NCBI GenBank assembly: GCA_003168315.1
Contig: PMSP01000371.1
Span: 5,361-14,563, forward strand
Direction of reading: 5' to 3'
DNA length: 9,203 nt
Source of the DNA: Opitutaceae bacterium
GTDB lineage: Bacteria > Verrucomicrobiota > Verrucomicrobiia > Opitutales > Opitutaceae
Shown here: positions 1 through 6,328 of the stretch, piece after piece
Layout of the letters: each line of letters starts with the position of its first letter
Position numbering within the stretch: the first letter of the stretch is position 1
Notes under the pieces: model-generated
What the model saw: only the letters and a program-made list of their open reading frames with translations
What the model was told of the DNA's origin: nothing
Database searches by the model: none
Translations under genes and position numbers: made by a program

Positions 1-2623
1 CCGTGAAAAACGCCCGGGGCCACGCGGTTGGACTCTCGTAGGTGTCGAGATCGTCGTGGCCCCTGAGGGTCAGCCCGGCACCCAGTGGACCGTCGGCCGG
101 CGTGCAAAAATAAAACCGCACATTCATGAAATCCAGGAACGGCCTGGCTGCCGGCGCGGTGTCCCTCGTGAGGAGGAGCCGCCAGTCCCAGACCCGCTCT
201 ATCGGGGAAAGCCCGGTCAACTCCCTGTAGTAGGGATTCATGAGCGCATCGGGCCCGCTGATCCCCTCGAGACCGTAGGCTGCCGACCAGCCCGGGAAGA
301 AAGACCCATTGAGCCCGACGCCGCGGCTCGGCTCCACGGCCTGCGCGGCCCTCATGCGGTCGATTGCCGGCGAATCGGCATGGAAATCCGGGCGCGGGCC
401 CGGCCGGGCGACATAGTCGACGAGGGCGGAGGATGACGGCTGGAGGCCCTGCCTCCAGAGGAGCACCCAGGCGCACAGCACGAGCCCAAGGGCCGTTCCG
501 CCGGTGAGCGTTCCCGTCTGAAGCCATCGCCTGACAAGGCAGCTCATGACGGTCAGCGCGATGAGGAGCGACGCCAAGTAAGTTCCCACGAATAGGCTCA
601 CCGGAAGCGTCTCCCCGGACTTGAGAGGCGAAAAGACCGGCTCGGAGGCAAGGGACGGCCGGTGAATGGCCTGTCCGAAGGCTATGTACCCGAACACGAG
701 CGCGAATAGGAGAAGGCCAGATATCACCAAGTCGGCCTTTCCTTCCGGAGTCCGCAGGCGAGAAGCCGCGGTTGAAAACCCGGCGCCCGCGATGACGGAC
801 CAAAGAACGATCAGGGCGCAGGAGAAGCAGTTGTCGACATGGGCCACGTTCCTGAGGAACGGGATCTCCACAATCCACGACGGGGGCACCAGCCCGAAGG
901 CCAGAGCCAGCGGCACGACTGAGCTTGCTGCAAGGGCCATGGCGGTCCGATTCGCGAACTGCGTGCGGAGGGTCGCCAGGAAATAAAGTACCCCCGCGAG
1001 GATCAAGAAGTTTGCGGAAGGGGCGAACACGTGTTCGCCCGGCGTCAGCGGGCGGTAGAAGGCCTCGTCAAAGACCCCGATGAGGAGCGAGGGCTGTATC
1101 TGGAAGGCGCTGGCCGCATCATAACTCGTGTAGGATTCGCGCAGGGTCTCAAGGAACGTCATCCACACCGGGGCGGAGATCATGGCAAGGAGGACCAGGG
1201 ACCAGGAGACCACCGCCAACTTCCTGAGGGTGCAGGCCCACGGCCTCTCCGCGGAAAGCAGGACGCAGAGCCCCGAGAAGTTCATGGCAAGGAGCAGCAT
1301 GTACGCTTCCTTCACGGTCCCGCTGTTCATGAGGGCGAAGTTCGCGAGGATGAGTCCAGCGGCCCATCCCGCGACCGGTCGCCTCCCCTGAGCCTGCGAT
1401 GCCCTGACCCAGCAGTACAGCGGCCAGGGCGCCAGGCAGAAGCTGAAGTACGCGGGATGGTTGATCCTCAGCAGGAAGAACCCGAAGAACGGGGCGGCGA
1501 CGCTCACGATGAGCGCCGCCGACGTCCGGCGCGTCACCGCAAGGACAACGAGGCCGAGCCCGGCGGCGAGGATCCATTTGTGGGCGAGGTAGTCGAGGTC
1601 CCAGGCCCAGGCGGCGCCGTTCGCGCCGATGACCAGCAGGTGGAGCGGATCGCCTAGCAGCGACTGCCCCTGGCCAAGGAGGGGCGTCCCGCATGAATCA
1701 TAGCGGTTCCAGAGCGGCCACTCGTGGTCGCGAAGGAGCGCCCGGTGCTCGGTCATGGAAAACGGGATGTGCTGCCAAAGAATTGCTCCCACGTCCGACC
1801 CCTTCACATCGGCGAGGAAGCCCGGCGCGTACCCGGGGAGGGTCGGCGTGCCCTCATAGAGGAGCCGCACATCCTCGATGTTGAGGGCGACGTGGCTCAT
1901 CCCGCCGAAGACAACCGGGTAGGCGCTCAGGATGACGGCGAGGGCCGACACCCAGGCGACGGCCCACCCGGGGCGCCCGCCGAGGGAATCGACCCAGCTC
2001 CCAAGCGCGCTCCGAAGCCGCCCTCTGCGGCCTGCCGCGAAGAGCAGGGCTGCCAGCACGCCAAACACGATGGCAGCGCGGGGCACAACCTCCACCATGA
2101 CAGCGAACGGATTCTGGTAGAGTATAAGCCGGGCCGGGAAGGCGAGGAGCAGCTGGGGATCCCCGCCACCCGGGACGACCTTTATCTCGAGGCGTTCGCC
2201 ATTCCCTTTCAGGGATTGGATCTGGTTCAGCGGGCGGATGTCGCCGAGGTCGATGGACCGGATTGTGCGCCCTTGCCCGTCCACGATCCTCGCGGAGAAA
2301 AGCTCGACCGTCCCGTCGTTGTCGATCGGGTCGAACCGAAACCAGCGGTACGTGCCCGGAGGGATCGGAAGCCGGTAGACGCGGGCGAGTCCGTTGGCCG
2401 GGACAGGCAGGGAGGAGGAAGTCCGCTCGCTCACGCCCGCGCCCTTGTCCCAATAGACCTGGACGTCGCCGGCCTTCGTCGACGTTAGGCTCAGCTCGAG
2501 CGCGAAGGCATCCGCCCGGGGGCGCAGGGAGGGCGCGAAAGGGAGTGCCGCCGCCAAGCTCAGCAATGCTAGTGCGGCGAGGGCCGATGCACTAAGGAGT
2601 TTCAAGCCCGGCGAAACTGGCAA
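1..2623 (-). CDS. YfhO-like / GT-C-type polytopic membrane protein, 3' end outside window
   Basis: The frame stays open for 874 codons from 2623 to the left edge, so the protein is truncated at its C-terminus. Residues about 9-28 are a hydrophobic helix. Residues about 30-165 look like an extracytoplasmic beta-rich domain (YRWFRFDP near 92, followed by a DNDG turn). From about 180 to 725 there are roughly 14 further hydrophobic segments. The loop WPLWNRYDSCGTPLLGQGQS (302-321) resembles the first large periplasmic loop of YfhO and related GT-C proteins. Near the C-terminus, YGLEGISGPDALMNPYYREL (783-802), LDFMNVRFY (830-838) and YESPTAWPRAFF (862-873) resemble the YfhO C-terminal domain. YfhO-family proteins are thought to transfer sugars from lipid carriers outside the membrane; the substrate here is unknown. 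No ATG lies near the N-terminus. TTG at 2623 is preferred because AGGG lies 10 bases upstream; TTG at 2605 is the alternative. The gene follows the PEP-CTERM gene by 40 bp on the same strand. The reading frame is certain, the family call moderate. Confidence 0.72.
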   Translation of the reverse strand, partial: MPVSPGLKLLSASALAALALLSLAAALPFAPSLRPRADAFALELSLTSTKAGDVQVYWDKGAGVSERTSSSLPVPANGLARVYRLPIPPGTYRWFRFDPIDNDGTVELFSARIVDGQGRTIRSIDLGDIRPLNQIQSLKGNGERLEIKVVPGGGDPQLLLAFPARLILYQNPFAVMVEVVPRAAIVFGVLAALLFAAGRRGRLRSALGSWVDSLGGRPGWAVAWVSALAVILSAYPVVFGGMSHVALNIEDVRLLYEGTPTLPGYAPGFLADVKGSDVGAILWQHIPFSMTEHRALLRDHEWPLWNRYDSCGTPLLGQGQSLLGDPLHLLVIGANGAAWAWDLDYLAHKWILAAGLGLVVLAVTRRTSAALIVSVAAPFFGFFLLRINHPAYFSFCLAPWPLYCWVRASQAQGRRPVAGWAAGLILANFALMNSGTVKEAYMLLLAMNFSGLCVLLSAERPWACTLRKLAVVSWSLVLLAMISAPVWMTFLETLRESYTSYDAASAFQIQPSLLIGVFDEAFYRPLTPGEHVFAPSANFLILAGVLYFLATLRTQFANRTAMALAASSVVPLALAFGLVPPSWIVEIPFLRNVAHVDNCFSCALIVLWSVIAGAGFSTAASRLRTPEGKADLVISGLLLFALVFGYIAFGQAIHRPSLASEPVFSPLKSGETLPVSLFVGTYLASLLIALTVMSCLVRRWLQTGTLTGGTALGLVLCAWVLLWRQGLQPSSSALVDYVARPGPRPDFHADSPAIDRMRAAQAVEPSRGVGLNGSFFPGWSAAYGLEGISGPDALMNPYYRELTGLSPIERVWDWRLLLTRDTAPAARPFLDFMNVRFYFCTPADGPLGAGLTLRGHDDLDTYESPTAWPRAFFT

Positions 2624-2633
2624 AGCGCCGCCG

Positions 2634-2637
2634 CCCT
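2634..2637 (-). promoter_or_regulatory. Candidate ribosome binding site for the TTG-started membrane protein
   Basis: AGGG on the minus strand lies 10 bases before TTG at 2623. It is the only Shine-Dalgarno-like stretch near the 5' end of this frame. The in-frame stop at 2639-2641 bounds any longer N-terminus. The alternative TTG at 2605 has no comparable purine run. This is a weak signal used only to choose between starts. Confidence 0.3.
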
Positions 2638-2663
2638 GTCATCACAATTGACGGGCGCGAGGG

Positions 2664-5600
2664 TCAGTGGCGCCTGCGGCGCCTGAAGCCCATGCCGGCC
2701 GTCGCCAGGCCGGTCACCAGGAGCGCCCAGGTCGACGGCTCGGGAGCCGGCGTGAAATTGAGCGTGAGAGTGTCCCCGACGTTCCCCACCTGGAAGCTGC
2801 CCCCTCCGAGTGAATTCTGGAATGCCGTCGTGTTGAACGCGAAAATGGAGGGGCTGAATCCCGTTATCGGGCTCGCCGACGTCAGGATGGTCATGGAGTA
2901 CGGCAGCGCCGAATTGAAGATTGCCATGCCGGGGCCCCCGCCCGGCGCTATCGAGTTGAGCGCGAGGGTGAATGAACCGGGCACGGCGGTGGTGATCGCA
3001 AGCGTCCCGCCGATGTTGAGGGTGGAATAATCAATCCCAGCGACCCCGCCTGCATTGGAAATGTTGAGGGAGTAGATTCCGCCGATTCCGAATGTCACGT
3101 TGTTCGAGAAGGTGAGCGTCGAGACGTACTGCCCGTAGATCGGGATGCCGGGCATGACGGTGTTTCCCGCGGAGAAGTCGACCGTCGCCGCGGGCGCGAA
3201 TGTGCCGTTGCCGCTGAGGGTTGAGTTGCCGCTGAGCGTGATCGGGAGAGCGAGCACTGCGCCGTTGTTGACCCCGAGCTGGGCGCCGCTCTCCACGGTC
3301 ACGGGCCCCGTGCCAAGCGCATTGGGTGAACCCGCGATTAACGTGCCGGCGGTGACGTCGGTACCGCCTCCGTAGGTGGAGTAACCGTTGAGCTGCTCGA
3401 TCCCGGTGTCGATCTTGACGACGTTGTCCGAGAGGTCGCCCATGATTCCCCCGTTGAAAGATCCACCCGACGCATCCGCGTCGAGCGTCAGCGTTTGGTT
3501 GGAGGCAAGCTCCACGGCGCTGTTCGAGTCGGGGCCGCTCAGGTCCAGGATCGTCGGGCTGTACCCATAGCTCAGGGTGGAATTCGTTAGGCTGACGGAT
3601 CCGACCCCGAAGCTCCCCTCGCTGCCGATGACGACATTCGCGTCATTGATGATGGTCGGCCCGATGTAGTTGTTGGCCGCGTTCAAGGTGACGGAACTGT
3701 CGATTGTCAGGTTCCCGTTCCCGCTGATGACCCCATTCAGGGTGAGGACGAAGGCGTTCCCGCTCACCCCGAGCGTCAGGGGACTGCCGTCTAAGTCTAT
3801 CGGGTTTGATAGGGCGACATCGGCGCCCATGGGGGCAATGTCGCCGTCATCCTGGACATTTATGCTCCCGGTGCCAAATGACATCGAATTCGTAACCAGG
3901 GCGACGGCGTTTCCATCTCCCGTGATGATGGTCCCCCCGCTGTAGGTGTTTACTCCGCCCAATGTCACCGGTCCTGTGATCGCCACCATGCCGGTAGTCG
4001 ACAGATAATCGCTGATGACCCCGTTCAGGACCAGCATGTCGCCCCCTTGGGGAAACGCGTTGCCGAGCGTCAGGCCCTGCGTCGAGCCGCCGCCCAGCGA
4101 ACCAACGGCTATCGCATTCGCGACCGTAACCGGGCTTCCGCCAAATGAGGCGAGAACGGGGGCTGTCGCGAGCGACTGGTTTGCATCCGGAACGTTGACC
4201 ATGCCAGATGCGTTGCCCAGCGCCGCGTCGTTGTTGATAAACAGCTGGCCGCTATTGATCGTCGTCCCGCCCGTATAGGTGTTGGTGCCCGTGAGGGTCA
4301 CCCTTGAGACGCTTTGGTTGCTCTCGATCGGAGTTTGAAGGCCGATCGTCACGCTATTTGGGGAGAACATTCCGTCCGTGAGCACCGTGTCCACGGTCAG
4401 AAGGCCGCCCTTCACCCCGGTGAAGCCGTAACTGCTGTTAAAGGGGGTAATAGTTGCCCCGGTCGTAAATTCCGCGGCCGTCGCCGTGCCGATGAAAATA
4501 GTGCTGCCATAACTTTCGAAGCCCGAGAGATCGATGGTGTCGCCAATCAGGCGCGGCATCGTGGGATCGGGCGCGTGCTGGTCAAAGCCGATGACGCCGC
4601 CGTTGGTGAATGGTGAGAAGAGGGCGATGAATGCAGCCGACGACAGCGCCGGGACCTCGGTGTACCCCACGTACCCGGTGTTCAGATCGATGCTGCCACT
4701 TCCGGGCAGAACGGCTGAGTCGAAGATCAGGACTCCCCCATCCGAAACCACTCCGCCCGTGTAGTTGTTGGCGCCCTGGAGGATCAGGGTCAGCGGCGCG
4801 GGCGCGTCGGTCATGTACAGGCGGGTCCCAAACATGGTGTAATTCTCCAAGTCGCTCGTGACGGTCAGCGTTCCGCCCCCGCCTCCGAATATGTACGCGT
4901 TGCCCGAGTTGGTGGGGGTGATGTTTCCGGTAAGGATCGCCTGGGTGGACGAACCGAGGCCAAGAAAGCCGCTGTCCTCCGCGAAGTTGCTCAGGTCAAT
5001 CGGATCGTTGAAGGTGTTGGGGATTCCCGGGTTTAGTACATTATCAAAGCCGATCGAGCCACTGATGGTCTCGGCCATCCCGGCCGAGTAAGTCGTGAAG
5101 AAATTGGCCACGGCCCCGGGCGTCGTGAAGGTCCCGTCGAGCCCGAGGTATCCCTGGTTGGACACCAGGAATCCCGAGGAGGAGAGCCCCGTGTAGGAGG
5201 TGAGGGGGTTCATTGTCACGGGTGCCAGGATGACCTGGGAACCATCGGCCGTGATGCTGTTCACCTGGCTCACCGCGCCGCTGAATATCAGCTGCGACCC
5301 GCCGTCGTTGACCTGCACGGAACCACCCAGGCCGACAATATCGTAGTCGGTCCCGGGGGGGCCCGTAAGGGTCCCCGAGATGGTCACCGAGGACGTATTG
5401 TATATTTGAACCGTCGTGGCGCTGTTCACGGCGGTGACCACTCCGGAGAGGTCAAAGACCTCGCCCGTGCCGGTCGCACCCAGGGTCACGTTGTTGCCAA
5501 GAGCAATCGGGTTCGCGATGGTGGCTCCGGAACTCCATGCCTTCAGCGTGGAGCCGTCCTGAAGGGTGAGCGTCCCCGACGCCAAGCCCGCGGCCGAGTC

Positions 5601-6161
5601 CGTCCCCGCGTAGAGAACCCCCGTCGGCGAGACGATGACGCCTCCCGAAAACGTGTTGGTGCCGGTCATGTAGACCTGCCCGTCGCCGATCGTGAGCGTC
5701 TGCGGGCCGCCGGTCTGCCCAATTCCAGTGTAGCTGGCAATGAAGCCGTAGTCGCCGCCGCTCGCGGCGGTCCAGGTCTGGGACGCGGTCAGGATGACGG
5801 GGACATTGAACGACACGGTCGAGCCCGCGCCTCCCCCGGGCGAAATCCCGCCCCCGCCGATCTTGATGCTCCCGGATCCCTGGAACTGGGTTCCGTTGAA
5901 GCCGCTGGAGCCCAGGTACGAGATGCCCAATATGTTTGCGGCCGTGTTCACCATTATGGTGTCGTTCGTGTAGCTGAGCTGGACCATGTAATTGCCCGAG
6001 CTGTCCGGGACTAGGCCCGACTGCCAGTTGGTCGGGTTCGTGTAGCTCTCGTCCGTGCCGCCTCCTATCCAGAGGGCGGTCTGGCCGTGCGCCGGCAGCG
6101 CCGCCAGGAAACCCGTCACCAGGGCCAATGCTCCAAGCCGGAGCGTAGATCTTCCGCGCAT
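2664..6161 (-). CDS. Secreted PEP-CTERM protein with autotransporter-associated beta-strand repeats
   Basis: This is a 1165-residue predicted surface or exported protein. The chosen Met at 6161 begins a classic signal peptide: MRGRST, a hydrophobic core (LGALALVTGFLAAL), and a likely cleavage after AHG near residue 26. GGGA stands 9 bases upstream. The frame also has an ATG at 6245, but its 28 extra residues would bury the signal peptide. The body is rich in Gly, Ser, Thr and Asn, with six PATR motifs starting near residues 167, 463, 625, 736, 828 and 926. It also holds a larger duplicated module at about 337-434 and 496-590. The C-terminus has the PEP motif (1140-1142), a hydrophobic helix and a run of five arginines, the standard PEP-CTERM signal cut by an exosortase. 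No autotransporter beta-barrel is present. Such beta-helical proteins are usually surface or matrix proteins; the ligand or role cannot be read from sequence. The YfhO-like gene follows 40 bp downstream and is probably cotranscribed. Confidence 0.9.
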   Translation of the reverse strand: MRGRSTLRLGALALVTGFLAALPAHGQTALWIGGGTDESYTNPTNWQSGLVPDSSGNYMVQLSYTNDTIMVNTAANILGISYLGSSGFNGTQFQGSGSIKIGGGGISPGGGAGSTVSFNVPVILTASQTWTAASGGDYGFIASYTGIGQTGGPQTLTIGDGQVYMTGTNTFSGGVIVSPTGVLYAGTDSAAGLASGTLTLQDGSTLKAWSSGATIANPIALGNNVTLGATGTGEVFDLSGVVTAVNSATTVQIYNTSSVTISGTLTGPPGTDYDIVGLGGSVQVNDGGSQLIFSGAVSQVNSITADGSQVILAPVTMNPLTSYTGLSSSGFLVSNQGYLGLDGTFTTPGAVANFFTTYSAGMAETISGSIGFDNVLNPGIPNTFNDPIDLSNFAEDSGFLGLGSSTQAILTGNITPTNSGNAYIFGGGGGTLTVTSDLENYTMFGTRLYMTDAPAPLTLILQGANNYTGGVVSDGGVLIFDSAVLPGSGSIDLNTGYVGYTEVPALSSAAFIALFSPFTNGGVIGFDQHAPDPTMPRLIGDTIDLSGFESYGSTIFIGTATAAEFTTGATITPFNSSYGFTGVKGGLLTVDTVLTDGMFSPNSVTIGLQTPIESNQSVSRVTLTGTNTYTGGTTINSGQLFINNDAALGNASGMVNVPDANQSLATAPVLASFGGSPVTVANAIAVGSLGGGSTQGLTLGNAFPQGGDMLVLNGVISDYLSTTGMVAITGPVTLGGVNTYSGGTIITGDGNAVALVTNSMSFGTGSINVQDDGDIAPMGADVALSNPIDLDGSPLTLGVSGNAFVLTLNGVISGNGNLTIDSSVTLNAANNYIGPTIINDANVVIGSEGSFGVGSVSLTNSTLSYGYSPTILDLSGPDSNSAVELASNQTLTLDADASGGSFNGGIMGDLSDNVVKIDTGIEQLNGYSTYGGGTDVTAGTLIAGSPNALGTGPVTVESGAQLGVNNGAVLALPITLSGNSTLSGNGTFAPAATVDFSAGNTVMPGIPIYGQYVSTLTFSNNVTFGIGGIYSLNISNAGGVAGIDYSTLNIGGTLAITTAVPGSFTLALNSIAPGGGPGMAIFNSALPYSMTILTSASPITGFSPSIFAFNTTAFQNSLGGGSFQVGNVGDTLTLNFTPAPEPSTWALLVTGLATAGMGFRRRRRH
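2667..2744 (-). other. PEP-CTERM sorting signal
   Basis: The last 26 residues of the secreted protein read PEPSTWALLVTG, a short hydrophobic stretch, then FRRRRRH. This tripartite pattern (Pro-Glu-Pro, transmembrane helix, arginine cluster) defines the PEP-CTERM domain recognised by exosortase (EpsH/XrtA-type) in Gram-negative bacteria. It predicts transient membrane anchoring followed by cleavage near the PEP motif. No exosortase is encoded in this window. Confidence 0.93.
3276..5663 (-). repeat. Six autotransporter-associated beta-strand (PATR) repeats within the secreted protein
   Basis: Six diverged repeats start with a G-x-N-x-[YF]-x-G-G-type turn, followed by a strand of the form T-x-I-x-x-G-x-L. 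They then carry an ALG-x-G or GTGSI-like segment. Turn sequences and approximate spans are GTNTFSGG (5544-5663), GANNYTGG (4662-4775), GTNTYTGG (4191-4289), GVNTYSGG (3837-3956), AANNYIGP (3573-3680) and GYSTYGGG (3276-3386). The match is to the family found in autotransporter passenger domains, which folds as a right-handed beta-helix. Spacing narrows toward the C-terminus: the first two turns are about 296 residues apart and the last two about 98. The repeats have diverged too far to be DNA-level tandem copies. Confidence 0.82.
4392..5153 (-). repeat. Second internal duplication: two copies of a ~95-residue module
   Basis: Two stretches of the secreted protein align to each other but not to the PATR consensus: residues 337-434 (4860-5153) and 496-590 (4392-4676). 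Shared landmarks, in order, are GY[LV]G at the start, F[FI] followed by a short polar stretch, IGFD, PIDLS or TIDLS with a following F, an LG or IG strand, ITP-x-NS, and GG-x-LTV at the end. The copies are about 159 residues apart, with one PATR repeat between them. I recall similar modules (a Y-[LV]-G strand, an IGFD strand, an IDLS strand, an ITP strand and a GG-x-LTV strand before a PATR repeat) in other verrucomicrobial repeat proteins. That recollection cannot be verified here. Confidence 0.65.
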
Positions 6162-6328
6162 GGGTACTTGTCCCAAGTCCAGGGGCCACCCACAAGTGCA
6201 AAGATGTTGCGGGATGTGCTTATCCGCGCAGGCCGTTCCGTGCATTTTGCTTTAATCCGCTCGCCAACGACGGGGTATTGACGGATGTTGGGAGCGGTTG
6301 ACTCGCCGAATGCGGGTCCCGCAAAGAA
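6162..6328. promoter_or_regulatory. Divergent intergenic region, presumed to hold promoters in both directions
   Basis: The region separates the leftward secreted-protein gene from the rightward RNase R gene, so at least one promoter for each is expected here. No convincing -35/-10 pair could be identified on either strand. A lone TTGACG lies at 6278-6283 on the plus strand, but the matching -10 position is GC-rich. An AT-rich patch around 6244-6256 (TTTTGCTTTAAT) is the most promoter-like stretch. A GGGA run at 6171-6174 (minus strand) serves as the probable ribosome binding site of the secreted protein. The RNase R start has only a purine run (AAAGAA) directly before its ATG. Confidence 0.4.

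Noticed and set aside
1031..2488. Several plus- and minus-strand frames of 180-254 codons in the left region
   Set aside because: They are Arg/Pro/Gly-rich shadows of the continuous minus-strand membrane protein frame, which has proper hydrophobic segments and family-like motifs.
5355..5361. G7 homopolymer (C7 on the coding strand) in the secreted-protein gene, considered as a phase-variation tract
   Set aside because: Seven bases encoding Gly-Pro-Pro-Gly in GC-rich DNA is not unusual, and nothing else suggests contingency control.
6162..6245. N-terminal 28-residue extension of the secreted protein from an ATG at 6245
   Set aside because: It places a Cys/His-containing stretch ahead of an otherwise perfect signal peptide that begins at 6161 with its own GGGA site.
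6278..6302. TTGACG hexamer and a TTGAC direct repeat about 20 bp apart upstream of RNase R
   Set aside because: There is no -10 element at the expected distance, and a five-base repeat is easily due to chance.
6312..6322. Short palindrome GCGGGTCCCGC just before the RNase R start
   Set aside because: Five-base arms with a one-base centre cannot form a hairpin, and no second copy suggests an operator.
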